A DNA stretch of 64,000 bases. It comes from Paraconiothyrium sp. Pb-2020 (Eukaryota; Ascomycota; Dothideomycetes; Pleosporales; Didymosphaeriaceae). The position numbers and the translations under genes are program-made. Under the pieces are notes generated by a model. That model did not search any database. It was not told the origin of the DNA and was given only the letters and a program-made list of their open reading frames with translations. The stretch's first letter is position 1; the number at the start of each line of letters is the position of its first letter. This document shows, piece after piece, positions 21,464 through 34,500 of this stretch. The DNA lies in assembly GCA_022419385.1 (NCBI GenBank), contig JAJUBI010000006.1, forward strand, positions 2,108,001-2,172,000, given 5' to 3'.

Positions 21464-23838
21464 TCAGTTGCTCTTATCTCCCCTTGTCTCATCCCCCGTC
21501 AAATCCAAATTCTCACTGCGTGGCAGCCGCGTCTCGCCCTCTTGGTACTTGATACCGACGTTCTCCCTCGCCATATCATTGACCCACCTAGAATTTGGCT
21601 CCAGCTTCTCCCCCTTAGTCAATGCATCCGCAAGATACAGCCAGCTAAGCGCATTCCCCACCGTCCCGACCTCATCGCTAACATGACTCTCCGCATAATG
21701 ACTCATCTCCTCGTACAACTTCTCATTCGTGAAAAGATCGTACAGGTGCTTCGCTACGGCGGCGTGATCGCCCGGCTCGACCAGGAACCCTGATTTGTTG
21801 TGCTGGACCTGCAGCGGGATGCCGCCCGCGCGGGTCGCAATGATGGGAATGCCTTTGTGCAGGGCCTCTGAGACTTTAACTTCGAAGCCTTCGCGCGTGG
21901 AGAGCTGGAGAGCTACGTGTGCGGTGGACATGAGTGCGTTGAGGATCTGGTCTGTGGGGCCGACACGCATGACTACGACATCGTCCTTGAGATCCGAGTA
22001 GATGGTCGATAGGGAGGAGGGTGTGGCGTCGTAGATGCGCTTGGTGTCTGTGTCGTCGATGGCGCCGTGGCCTGCGATGACGAGCTGTTGTGTTTCGGCC
22101 TCCGGGCGGTCTTTGAGGTAGCTCCGGCGCAACTCGGCGTACGCACGTAGGACATCCGGTATACCCTTCGCAGGATCGAAGCGTGCAATTTGCACGATGA
22201 ATGGACGCTCCGGATATGCCAGCGTGGCCATGCGCTCCCGGAAACACGAGGTTTCGAATTCGTGCATGTAATACTGCGTATCCCAGTCGGAAAGCTCCTT
22301 GTTCAAGCCATCAAGCCAGTCGGTGGTAGCGGGGAGGTATCCTACCTTGGCGGGCGCGACAGTCTTGGGCACGAATTCACGCACTGGGTGGCTGATGAAG
22401 AGGTCCGCTGCTTTGACGTTGTTCCAGATCCAGGACCAGACTTCGTGGGCTGGGGTGCCGGTGGTGTCTGCGAGGTCGGCGCGAACTTGAATGTGCGAGC
22501 GGAAGATGACTGGTCTATCAGGGTCCTGCTCTTTTGCAATCTTGACAAGGGAGGGCATCTGCGGGTCGTCCACGATAATGACATCTGCGCCACCATTCTT
22601 GCGAGGTGCGAGTGGGCCATTCTGTCGGAGCCAGTAACGTTCGGCATTAGATAGAGCCCAGTCATCTAGGATTTTGGCTTGATCTGGAGTAAGGCGGGCA
22701 CCTTCTTCGGCGACATCTTGGAGGATGTTGTGATTGTTTTTGGTGATGCGGAAGACTTCTGGCTTTGGTTTGGGGACGTACCTGTGCGATTGTAAACATA
22801 GGCTCTTGGTTGTAGGGACAGAGAACTCACCAAGAACAATCAACTTCAAGAGTCCGAAGGAAGCGGATCAGAGCGTGTCTCATCAAGGCGACGCCGCCAC
22901 CTTGAGGGGTGCTATTGAAAAAGGCAATCTTGACGTTACCCTTCTTTAGGGATTCGGCGTACCTGAGCGTAGCTTTCCACGTCGTCTCCGCGTTGACGGT
23001 CTTTTTGTAGTCTTCTTTGACGGTGAGCTGAGCGCGTCCGTCGCTGTCGACTTCGACCATGTTCTGATAGGTTCCGACAAGCAGTCGTGGCTGGTGGGCC
23101 GGTCCGAACTCTCTGTTCATCTGTGAGCTATGTGCAAAAGCGCAAGGGTGGCTGTTTGTACTCACACCAATGCCTTCCTGGCCATGGAATCCGCCTCTTC
23201 GTCGACAGTGACGGTAGGAGTGCCCCTCTTGAAGTGCAGTTCTGGGCTGGGATCATTTGGCAAAATTAACGGGACAATGTCCAGCTCTTGCCACAAGCGT
23301 GCCGCCAGCTGAGGACTTAGTGCTAGAGTCTGCTTATTGATGCCGGCACCCACGATCTTGAACATATGTTCCTCTTCATACTGCTTTATCGTGTCGATTA
23401 CAAACTTGATCAACACATCGGGCAGCTCCTCTTTGGAGACAGGGGTCAAGTTGTCGGTGGCGCCGTCAGCTGGGGTGGAGGTGCCGGATATGCCAGAGTC
23501 AGAGCTTGGCGAGGAAGTCTTCAATTTGAAAGTGGTGACGTGGAAATCGATAGAGTACGTGCCGTCGTGGGAGGCCAAGCCAACATCCAAAGTTCCTGTG
23601 GCGCCGTGCTGAACCGCGATACCGACGTACAGTGTCTGCAGGGCATTCTGTCAGCAAACCCAACTCACAAGTATATGTCTGACGATGGGGGAAACGCAAG
23701 ATGACCCACCTTGAGAGTTGTATCTCTCCCCGTCTGTTGCTTACTCTTCAGGGAGGTTTGGGCTTGGAAGGCATGGCGCGTAGTTTGTCGCCGCATCGCG
23801 GGCGGCCAGGCTTGGAGACGGGATGTTTTTGTTGACAT
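21464..23838 (-). CDS. Retaining alpha,alpha-trehalose phosphorylase (CCG-9 type), 738 aa
   Basis: Four exons: 23838..23710, 23647..23168, 23120..22831 and 22781..21464. Retaining trehalose phosphorylase (EC 2.4.1.231) reversibly converts trehalose and phosphate to glucose and alpha-glucose-1-phosphate. Neurospora's clock-controlled gene ccg-9 encodes this enzyme. Exon 1 supplies an N-terminal extension rich in basic residues; the conserved part opens with TLYVGIAVQHGATGTLDVGL. A glycine loop QGGG lies near 276-279. The C-terminal GT4-type nucleotide-sugar fold carries the EX7E motif (E597 to E605, EGFEVKVSE), followed by an AGGIPLQV strand typical of GT4 enzymes. Length matches fungal homologues (about 730 aa). 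The second intron could instead use a GTGAGT/ACATAG pair, adding two residues, but that intron would be only 38 nt. Confidence 0.9.
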
Positions 23839-25349
23839 TGGGTGTCTGCAAGATCAGTAGCTACACGAGATATCTTTTTCGATCTTATGTATGCTCGCGA
23901 TTGCAGGATCAGTCTGACGTCAGTTGCACTCGCCGAGGTTAACGATCGGCCTTGTAACGCCACGGAAGAGCAGGAAGCTGTGCAACAGTCTGGCAGGTTG
24001 GCTTCCTGCGCTGCAAACATTGCTTTTATATCGGAGGCTGCGTTCCAGACATTGAAAGCGCCACCCTGTGGCGTGAAGAGCGCGTGATTGGAAACAGTCG
24101 CTAATAATGTGAAGCACAGCATATTGCCCGTTTCAATTGAGTCATAGTTTACAAATCAGTGAAGATGGTATGGGTGAGGTTGAGGGCCGCGAGCACCTGA
24201 CTGTTGCCTCTGCGGTAGCTATTCCGTTACTCTTGCATGCCCCGCTACGGCGTGACCCCTCGGCGCGCGCCTGGGCGCGGAAATGCGATGACGTGGATGC
24301 CGGTCGAATGGGCGAGCAGGAGTATGACGCATTCGAGTGTAGGCGGACATAGCTAGCAACTGTCGAGGGCGAAGGCGGTGGTGGTACGGGGCGAGCGAGA
24401 GGTGCATTTGCACACACCACCTGTCGAGGTTCGGCGGAGAAACTGGCGCAGCGTGAGCAGGGATGATGGCGCCGGCCGCTCCAATGTCGCGTGGCTGAGG
24501 GCGCTTGCCCACTACGGGCAGGCGCCGGTTGATGCTCCGCGAGGACGTGGACATGACGGCGAACACCTCAGCGCAGAGGGCCGCGTTCGGATCGGCACTC
24601 ACACTGGCAGGCTGCAAGTCGGCAACGCGCATATCCGAAGCCATCGTGGCCGCTCCAGCGTCGTCGCTTCCGCAGCAAAGCGTCCTCTGCCAGCGGACAA
24701 GACGCGAGCACTGTCGCGGGCCGAAGGCAGGCTGCCAGACGCGCGGGTGTGGCACGGCGAGCAGCGGCCGTCCACGGTGCGGTATATCTACTCCTGCTCC
24801 AACATCCGCCAGCTGCTGCGTGGACGTCAGCATGACCATGCGTCTTGCACGGCGCAGGACGGACGCAGAGCACTAGGAGCGCGGTGCGACGGCAGGCAGG
24901 CAGCACGGCAGGGGCGCGGTGTGGTGGAGTGTTTGCTGGCCCCATATACCTAGAGACTGATCCCCGGCGCACAGTGCGTCGCTAGCGCCCTCGTCTCAGC
25001 GGGAATCTGAGGCTTGGTGGCTCGGTGCTTGGGCCTCCTCTTGCTAGCTCTTGGCTGCTTGGACCACCGCAGAACCCTCGTCGCACCGACAACACCACCG
25101 CTCCCTCTCCTCCACAGCGCTGCATCCCAGCTGCGCGTCCGTCCCATCGCTGCCCCCCGCGCATCTCGACCGGAGCTCTGCGCAAGCTCTGCCGCTACTG
25201 CGATCCAATCGACGACGTGTGCGACTGCAGCCTCGTGCTTCCGTCCGGTCAAACTACCTGCCAAACACAGCCAGCCGCGCCCTGACAGCCTCACGCCTGC
25301 GACCAGCTGAACACCACCATCCACCCGCCATACTGCGACATACACCGCC
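23839..25349. promoter_or_regulatory. Divergent upstream region, trehalose phosphorylase / TUP1
   Basis: 1.5 kb between two divergent start codons. From about 24.2 kb it is GC-rich and open in several frames on both strands at once, which points to composition rather than coding. The last 300 bp before the TUP1 ATG is C-rich and probably its 5' leader. No individual site is clear. Confidence 0.5.
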
Positions 25350-28005
25350 ATGAACCACTATCCTCCTCGCATCGGCCCGCCTGCGGGTGCGCCCAGCCAG
25401 CGCCTGAACGAGCTGCTGGACCAGATCCGCGCCGAGTTCGAGACTGAATCCAACCGCAGCGTGGATTACGAAGGCCAAAGTGAGTATCTACCCACCTCTC
25501 CACCACCCCCGCCGCCGCCGCACTCGCTGCCAAATCGCCTTGCATATACTGCTCGCAACCTCGGTCGCGGTCCGTACCGTCGCACACGCGATACACTACC
25601 TGGTATCCTACAGCGAGAGCAGCAGCTAACCGTCTTGAACCAGTCACTCGTCATATCCAAGAGATCGAGATGATCCGAGGCAAGGTGTACTCTCTGGAGC
25701 AGCAGCATGTCCAGGTCAAGGCAAAGTATGTGCGCCCACTTGCTCTGCGTGGGCCAATTGTTGACACCTCACTTCAGATACGAAGAAGAGATCGCCCGCC
25801 TGCAGCGCGAACTCGAGGCCCGCGGTGGCCCCAGTCAGTCGCAGCACCATGGCCCCTCACAGCCGCCGCCTCCGTCGATAGGACACGGACCCAGCAACTT
25901 GTTTGGCGGCATCATGGCCGGCAACAACCAAGGCGGTCCTGGTCTGGCGCCGCCTCCGCAAGAGGCCCCGCAGCCTGGCGGTCTCCCTCCTCACCTAGGC
26001 GGAGGACCCCAAGGGCCGCCAGGTCTGAATCCCGCTCCAGGACCACCCCAACATTTCGGCGGCTATGGGTCGGCACCCTCTATGAATGGTGAGCAACCGC
26101 GTCATGCTTCCTCCACACCCGAACTACGGAACATTTCAATTCTGACCAATGATTTTGCAGGTTACGGTCAGCCTCCGCAGCCCACCGCCTCGCCTGGTGG
26201 TAAGCGTCCCGGCCCTGGCCCACGCGGACCTCCTGGACCGGCTACTCCTCAGCAGAATAGCGCGGCTCCCTACCCCGGGTCACCCCAAGTGCCCCGCCCC
26301 ACTCCCCCTCCACACCAGCAACACCCCCTCGGTCCGCCGGGAGGAATACCCCTTAGCCAAAGCAATGTTCTGGCTGACCTTGATCTTGAGTCGCTACCAG
26401 CAAATTTGAAGAAGGAGGAACAAGATTGGTTCGCCGTTTTCAACCCTCGCGCTCGGCGCGTGCTCGATGTGGAATTGGTCCACAACCTACCCCACCAGAG
26501 TGTCGTCTGCTGCGTTAGGTTCAGCGCAGACGGTCGCTATGTTGCCACTGGCTGCAATCGCTCAGCCCAAATCTTCGACGTCGAGAGTGGAACGCCCATT
26601 GCTCATCTCCAGGACACAAGCCTTCCCGAGGATGGCGACCTTTATATTCGCAGCGTCTGCTTCAGTCCCAATGGCCAATATCTTGCTACTGGTGCCGAGG
26701 ACAAAGTCATCCGGGTTTGGGACATCGCAAGCCGCACCATCAAGCATCAATTCACTGGCCACGAGCAGGATATTTACTCGCTAGACTTTGCGAAGAACGG
26801 TCGTATCATTGCTTCCGGAAGCGGGGATAGGAGCGTGCGTCTGTGGGATCTGGAAACGAATCAACAGGTGCTCAACTTGTCCATTGAGGACGGCGTTACT
26901 ACCGTTGCCATCTCACCGGACAGCCGCTATGTTGCGGCCGGTTCTCTCGACAAGAGCGTCCGTGTCTGGGACATCCACACTGGCAGCCTTGTTGTGCGTT
27001 TGGAGGGGGAGCAGGGCCATAAGGACAGCGTGTACAGTGTCGCGTTTGCTCCTTCTGGTGATCGCTTGGTCAGTGGAAGTTTGGACAAGACGATCAAGAT
27101 GTGGGAGTTGACGACTCCATCTCGCCTCATTCCAGGTGCTGCCCCTGGCGGCAAGTGCATCCGCACATTTGAGGGGCACAAGGTAGGCATTGCGGCTTCA
27201 ATTGTTCGTGCTCTTACTGACATGACCTTAGGACTTCGTTCTCAGTGTCGCGTTGACTCCGCATGGCGACTGGGTTCTCAGTGGATCCAAAGATCGCGGC
27301 GTCCAGTTTTGGGATCCTCATACCGGCGTTGCCCAGCTCATGTTGCAAGGCCACAAAAACTCGGGTACGTTTAGCTGCACCTCAAAGTCTGAGGTACTCG
27401 GAACCACACACTCCTGGTCATACGACCGCAGGCTGCGACAATGATTCTCTCCGCTGCTGACAAGCTGACACTTCAATAGTCATCTCTGTCGCCCCCAGCC
27501 CGACGGGCGGCATCTTCGCTACAGGCAGTGGTGACATGCGTGCTCGCATCTGGAAGTAAGTGGTCCCCATCCCCAGCACTATCCCCCACCTGCAGCGTTG
27601 CAAGATGCGCACACGCTGTCATATGATGCATGGCGCCCTCGCTTTATGTGACGAGCGGTGTAGCCATCAACAACAGTGGCAGGTCGTTGTTGTGGCTTGG
27701 CATCGATGTTCCCCGCTCTACTCAGACGCACCCCACGCGGCATGCCTGAGCGAAGTGAGCGTGGGGCCAGGCGGCGGCCAATCGCCGGGCTTATCTGCAG
27801 CTTGATCGCCCCATATGCAAGCGCGATTTACCCTGGCCGACAGATGCAGTCTGCAATCGCCGGACTCATGCGCCTCCATGCACTCATCGTCATCTGCCTC
27901 GCATCCGCGTCTTGTTATTCTCCCTCCCACCGTGTCATGCCGTCGCTTCCAATCGGGCTGCTTTGACTAACGCGCAACAGGTTCGATAGGTACACCGGTC
28001 CTTAA
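25350..28005 (+). CDS. Transcriptional corepressor Tup1 / RcoA / RCO-1, 592 aa
   Basis: Seven exons: 25350..25479, 25644..25725, 25778..26088, 26161..27182, 27232..27364, 27480..27555 and 27981..28005. Tup1 pairs with Ssn6/Cyc8 to repress many regulons by contacting hypoacetylated histone tails and Mediator. The N-terminal tetramerisation helix is at about residues 13-85 (QRLNELLDQIRAEFE... then KYEEEIARLQRELEAR). A Pro/Gly/Gln-rich linker reaches about residue 235. A C-terminal beta-propeller of WD40 repeats (about 275-590) shows repeated GH...SGS.D..VR.WD blocks. The final 25-nt exon adds FDRYTGP, matching the family's C-terminal RYSGP-like end, across an unusually long 425-nt intron. Intron 3 (72 nt) is in frame and stop-free. 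The gene is transcribed divergently from trehalose phosphorylase. Confidence 0.93.
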
Positions 28006-29742
28006 TCATGTGATTCTCCCATGTCAACCCCCGGATGAGACGTCTCCTCGCAAGGTCGTTACGAGAAAGCCGCGATCACTTATACCCCTTTCCTTATCAC
28101 GCCCACGGTTGCGCCTTACCACTTCTCCAGCACCCTTGCTCCAGGCTAATGCCTCACACCGTGCGCGTGGTGACATTCATCAGAACCATTTGGTGGTCTC
28201 GACGGGTCAATCTTTGATAAAAGCTTTACGGATGTTTTCTGCTTCATGTTGGATCTTCTTGCACGATGGGCGCGATGATACGTAGCTCGGGCGGGTTGCA
28301 CGGACTCTTTCTGTTCATCTATACTATACTGTTGCTGTTGAGGCATGAGGACCACGGAAGGATTGACGATTACGAGGCAAAGGTTCGTGAGGTGCGATCG
28401 CTAGATAGTTTATTTATACACCTTTCCAGTTTAGAGGAATTAAAGTGGTGATCTGCGTGTCGGACTTCCAGTGTACTGTGTGTGATATCTGTCTGTTTTC
28501 GAGATGAGCACCACAACGCACCGATGCCATCCCAACCTATCTTGGCTTAGCATCTCTTACTAACTACTGTACATAGCTCTTATGTAGTTTCAGTCCACCC
28601 CCAGAGGGTCTCACTGCATCGCCCTCGCACTATTGTCACCACTTAGCGAGCCTGTCCCCATGAGTGTCCCAATAAGGAACTTTCTTTTCTATGCCATATT
28701 GCCCACCTTCATGTATCCTCCAACGGCCTCATGATGTGACTGCTAGACGACGACCCACCACTTGCCGCTTTTGTTCATCAATCTGCTCTCCCACTACACA
28801 CAAGCTTGTTGTCTTCTCACGCCGCTTAGCCATAAAGCGTATGCAGCTCACACAGTTCCTGTACACCCACTCCGGGCTATTATTTCGACCCCAATGAATC
28901 AGGACTTCATTCAAGGTACTTCATTCGTACATATCGGCATCTGAAACTCTGCTACAGCATCCTGTAGAGTAGATGTCCCTCTCCGCTAGCTGTAAAGTCT
29001 ATCCGTTCGTACTACACCTCAAGCATAAAGCTGCAAGCGATGTGTCAAGAGGCTCGTTGGTAGGTTACGACATTGGAAGTAGCGGTGATAAGAGACGTGT
29101 AAGAGCCAGAGGGCTTATCCGGACATCTGGAAATGCGTGCGTAGATGAAGCGCTCCCCGTTACACGAGCGACGCCTAGGAAGGCTGAATTCAACGTCGCT
29201 TTGTTGACTGAACGGCAGCGAGGAGGTGGACCATAGGTAACGGTGAAAGTGAGATTGGTTTTGAAAGTGGTATCTGGAGCAGACAGTCCAGGGCAATGAG
29301 TTGAAGGACATTTGGGACAGCAAGAAGTGTACATTCATATCAGCAAATTGTGAATAGAGAGACGTATAAGAGGTTTTACAGATGCGATTGTTATGAATTT
29401 GTATCGTGGGATTTGCAGTCTTCTCCTTTCTCACGTTCCTCTTTCCTTCTCGACGCTCGACCTGTAAGGGCCTATCCGTTCTTCTAATCACTTCTGCGAT
29501 ACATGTATGGTATTCCGGCCCTGAGCATCCATCACATCCTCTGTCGACGAAATTAAGCCCGGACACAAGTAGACCGATTGATACACACTCCATGTAGAAC
29601 CTAGCGAGTCTACCAGCAGCCAGGCCTTCGTCTGGAACCAAACGCCAACAACCCGCTGAAGTTGAATGGCGATTGAAACTTAGCGCACCGCAAACCAAAC
29701 TCGCCGTGTGCAGAAGAAGAGCATCTGGTGATGGAAGAGGCG
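28006..29742. other. Intergenic, 3' of TUP1
   Basis: About 1.7 kb that begins with the presumed TUP1 3' UTR. Short frames occur on both strands, none family-like. Confidence 0.5.
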
Positions 29743-30033
29743 CTAAGGAACGGTGAGAGGGGACGTCTTCAAATAGAAGATTACCCAGTTTTCTATATTA
29801 ACTCTTGCGGGGTTGAAAGCCAGCTCCGCCCTGTGCTGCTGTAGCACATCTCGTAGAGCATCTTCTACAGTATCAGCAAATGTCACAAGGTATTGCATAG
29901 TGAACCGAAACATCATGATATAGCTCGGAGATAGAAGTACACATGAAGCACCCGCCTGAACTGACGATAGGAGAAAGAAAGTATGCTCTACAATTTCATT
30001 ATGTTGGCATGACATTGTGATGATGTCAAGCAT
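29743..30033 (-). pseudogene. Possible coding fragment, 96 codons
   Basis: A minus-strand frame whose second half looks protein-like (TMQYLVTFADTVEDALRDVL). There is no recognised family, no extension across credible introns and no neighbouring partner. It may be a fragment or chance. Confidence 0.15.
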
Positions 30034-30618
30034 GAACTAAGCATATAACAGAGTATATATGGGCAACCGGAGTATCGCAAAATGTACTACAAGCGGGCCT
30101 GAACTACGCCATCTAATATACACAGCTGCTGTCCGCTGTCGCCCTCTTAGTCCATCGTCAGAGCACTACAAAACCAACTCGTCTTCATGCGGCAAGCACG
30201 GGTAAAGATAATAATATATAAATCTGGTCCAAAAAGTCAATCAGGAGATATAGGTATAACAAGTTTGAACTATACCTGGAGAATTATCCAAACGCAAAAA
30301 GAGATCCTAGAACAACTTCAAACACGTCACTATCATCACCGAGAACTAGATACTTACCTTGGGTTTTTCAATTTGCTCCTTCAGCCTTCTCAAGGCTGTA
30401 AACCATACCAGCATTCCCGTATCAAACAGCATGGCCTTGAGAGCGCGGCGGACGCATGTGGGGAGCGGATGTTGTAACAATCCACTGCTGTTCATTATTG
30501 TGTCGTGAATGTGTACGGATAGACATAGCAGTGTTAGAACACATTTGTGGACATCGGTGTACATTATGAGTCGCAGAGATTGTGTGAAAGGCCTGACTTA
30601 AGGTTACAAGAAGAGTGC
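30034..30618. other. Intergenic, nothing recognised
   Basis: About 585 bp, relatively AT-rich, with only short frames. Confidence 0.45.
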
Positions 30619-31580
30619 TTAGACCATGGAAGCAGAACTAGATAGTTGAGACCAAATACCATGGGAACACGTACAGTGGGCTTGCAGCAGCGTCAATAGT
30701 TGGCACAGAAAGTCAATTACGCAGAGGTCGTGGCCGCCTGGTTTGATACGGGAGTTAAAGCTACTGGTATCTTGAGTGATAGTGGTATCCCCACAAAATG
30801 AGTCCCGGAGCAGTTTGACATCCATCACGGTCATCTCGAGCTCATCCTCACGTCCCTTCAAAGTTCGGCTTACGCAACCGGAGTTTCTGAAAGGGCTTGT
30901 CATCAGGCCGTCTAGATCTGCCAGTCCTTGTACAGAGTGCATTTGGAAAATTCGACTTCTCGTCGCGAGCGCACGCGACCGGTCAACCTGAATCTCAAGT
31001 CGCCGACCTGCAATGCAAGATCCAGGAATCTCGGTTTCGCATGCATCATCTCGCAGCAGCTCGCACATCGATCTCAAACCTGACAGGTACCATAGCTCTC
31101 AACGACGTCCCCACTCACACTCTCAAAGCAGCCAACTGCAGCCCAAAGGTAGGGTTCCGACTGCATAAGCCCCGGACAAGCTATGGAGTCATCGTACGAG
31201 TACGTTGGGCCAGCCCCTTCGCCGAGCTTGATACGTAGTCCCGGTAGATCTGTAGGGGATGAGAAACCTCGCTTGCGGAGATGGTTGGCCGTCCAGGGCC
31301 CTGGTCATGGTGTGGGTGTCTCGATGAGCGCATGCAGATACTGCAGTTTCTTTAGAGAGTTTCTGCAACATGGGGCTTAACGATCGCAGCGTCATTAGAA
31401 TGCACGAAGGCGCAGGATATCTTGTGTAACCTTTGACGCAGAGCGCGGGTAGATCAAGCGGCTGGACTCGCGGGAAGTCTTCCGTCAGCTGCCGCTCCAG
31501 TCCATGCAGCACAGCTGGCCAGGGATCACAGAATCTCAGAGGCCTCGTTCGGTTGTATGGCTCGCCCCGCGTTTAGAGAT
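30619..31580 (-). pseudogene. Fragmentary coding remnant, possibly an F-box-associated protein
   Basis: The minus strand is protein-like from about 31560, without an ATG at that end (GEPYNRTRPLRFCDPWPAVL, then a run containing FPRVQPLDLPALCVKGYTRY). It stays open to 31189. A second protein-like frame follows at 31077-30619 (contains MTVMDVKLLRDSFCGDTTIT). The parts are in different frames, and I found no splice pair that joins them cleanly. The style resembles fungal F-box-associated regions, but no F-box itself is visible. I treat it as a truncated, decayed gene. Confidence 0.3.
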
Positions 31581-34500
31581 CAATAAGTGACAGCTCGCGT
31601 TGGTCTAGGAATTCCGAACTTGCCGCCACCACACTCGATGCCTACCGACTTAATGCCCAACTAAGCCAGCATTAGCAAATGCCAAGTATGGGACACGATA
31701 GGTTGGGCGACTGATTTCCAAGCGGCCGGGTCCTGGTGTTGTCCCTCATTTGAGCGTATTGTCACATCTCGGTATGCGGGTGGCTCGAAGTGGAGATGCC
31801 GTCGGCATCGATCTCATGTTTCGCATCGTCTAAGCTTGGCCCCAAACCCCCAGTGCGTTCTCGTCCGATCACGAGCACGCACATGCAAGAGGTCATTGGT
31901 GTCGTTTCGGGCGCATCACGATGTGCCAGTTTGACATGCGTAGTGGCGCAGCTTGACCGATGTGGGTCGCGTCAGGTCCATTCCGATTCGCGCCCGGCAA
32001 GATCAGACTAAGACCGTTCTTGGGGGTACCTGCAGATGGCCACGAAGGTCCAAATTGGCGGGTCGCATTCGCATTTCGCCACCTGGCGGGACTGTTCTCC
32101 ATGGAGAACCGTCGCGTAGTGCGACGCTTCCTAGGTTGCTCGACTCAACCCTGTTCAAGAGATAACACGGACCGTACTAGACTTAGACATCTCGATCCTG
32201 CACTTTCCCTGCTAGCTCGAAGGGCCGCGGGCCGCGGAGTCGCTTGAGGATGGTATGCCGTTGCAATGTCCAGTTGTAGTGTCTTGCAACAGTCCCGACA
32301 AACAAAGACAGGGCATGCAATCACTCCGTGGGGATTGTGTGGGTATAGACCAGATACAGGTTCCTCGATCTCGGCACCCCTACGCCCAAAATTCATACCC
32401 CTGCTCGATCGCAAAATTGACATCCCTGCTCGATCGCAAGACAGCTGCCGAAGCTGCGGAACAGTGGGGGCGACATGACCTATGAACTTGGAAGTCGATG
32501 CTGCTGTTGCTGTCGATTCATCGCCACATGTACGAGGCTGGAATGACGAGGCATAAATTGTCGTTGATGTATACGTCCCGCCGATCCGTGCGAGAGTGAA
32601 GCGATAGTTCGCCGCAGGATGGGTTGAGACATGGGCCCGAGGCTTTGGGCTTACGACGTGCCTAGTCGTGTGATGTGTGCCATGGAAGGCGCGTTCGCGG
32701 AAGCGGGTCTGACATCCGGCTGCGTAAACTTGTATAAGCTTCGCAGGTCGAAGGAGCGCGCCTTGGGGTGTGATGGTGTAGGATACAGGGTTCTGAACGG
32801 TGGGTGAAGGTTGCCTCCGTACGGCGTGGGCGTGCATTGACTTCCACGATGCTTGCTCCATGACCTGATTGTTGCTTCGCGGAAGGCCATTGCGGTGCTG
32901 AGTCGCAATTCGCTTTCCAAAATGATAGAGTACCAAGTTCAAAGGGAAGGAGCAGTCCATCGGTTGGAACAGGTCTCTGGGATTCTGTGAGCATCGTAAT
33001 CCTACAGGAGAGGAGTTATCCAGTGTTCATCCCCATGGTGAAGCGATCATGGTGAAGCGATCATGGTGAAGCGAGATTTTTCGGATATTGCCTGGAAATA
33101 GCTGTGAAACTCGCGTATGGTTGCGCCGGAACATTGGCTCAAGGAACGAAGGAAGGCTTCGTCGCCATCACTATGACCCTGGGCCCTGATTTCTTAGTGT
33201 GAGCGAGGATTGAAGGTATCTTTGCGCGCACATCCTGAAGGTCTCAATTGCTGCAGCCGCGCTCAAGCAAGCGCTAGCACAGCTCGCGAAGTGGACTGAG
33301 GTTTCCAGAAAGAATCAGGTTCATCAGTGCGCATCTTTGCCACGTTCATCCCCCTCTTGCGTAACAACAAGCAGATACAGTGTTGTAGAAAGTGCCTAGT
33401 CCTTCGTAGATGAATCCGAGCAAGAAGCTTCTGGCCGCCTCACTGCGTCCCGTCGCAGTGATGGTCTAGAATTCGCCTTCGTGCCTCGGTCTTTAAGCAA
33501 ACTAGGAACATATGCCCGTGCAGAATCCGTAGATGCATTCTGACTGCAACATGTTGGCATTGGCAATTTGATTGATGGTCAGTCGTTACTCATCAGTGTA
33601 CTGGTAGCTTATTCTACGCCCTGTCATCTAACAGTATTGTTAGAGGAAAAATAGGATGCAATCCCATGCACATCCTAACAGGGGAGGCCTTACGATCTCC
33701 ACGTTGACCTGCTAGTTGGCCATCTGGACCGAAGATCGGGCTAAGCACTGGACAGTAAGATGATTAAATGGAGAAGCTCGGTGTCGTCTAAACCAGCTAG
33801 TACAACAAGAATCGTGGGAGACGCTGGAAAGTCCTATGCGAAACTCCCAGCATGTTAAGGCCAAGGGTAACATATATCGCTGGACTGGTACGCAGGCAGA
33901 TTCTTTCTAGTAGAGCAGAAAAAGAAACCACGATGGCTTGTGCTTCAGAGCTCTTGTGCATACCAATGTGTGGGTGTTAAGCAAAAGTTATCTTCTGACC
34001 TACACAGTTGAAGCTTGTCATAATCCAACGATCCTTGCATGTCTGTATAACAATTGAAGCGGAAGCTTTAGGCTGCCATATCGAAAAGTTTCAACGAATA
34101 AGACGTCTGAAGATCCATCCTCATTGGCGAAGGCTGATCGGCTTCGGCTTCAGCAGATACAGTTTACTTCGGATGTCTTCATCCGATCAGTTTTTCTGCT
34201 TATATGTCACTTTGCGTTCAGCTAGGGAACAAGTTTTAAATGTACAATGGATTATGCTGACGGCACTTACCAGGATACAAGGTAGTCGTACGATCGTTTT
34301 CCGGAGCGATTTCCAGCATCTGAGAGGATGAGTCGAGTCAGCTTGGCCGTCAGCGTTGTGGGATTCCCAGAGTTCTTCCATTTCGGCGTATAAAGATGTC
34401 AGTAATCTGACGTGCCATATAAAATAGAAGATAGACCAAGCTTAGATATGAAATGGAAACTCATGAGGGAGCACCATCCACCATGGAAGTTGTTCTCACT

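Noticed and set aside
24219..25351. Overlapping long frames on both strands between trehalose phosphorylase and TUP1
   Set aside because: Arg/Ala/Pro-rich sequence in all frames, typical of GC-rich non-coding DNA, with no conserved motif.
25707..27374. Single 555-codon frame as the whole TUP1 gene
   Set aside because: It starts inside intron 2, reads through introns 3 and 4, and loses both the tetramerisation helix and the last propeller blade.
32145..32960. 271-codon minus frame
   Set aside because: No domain, no signal peptide, and composition like a random frame; opposing frames are also open.
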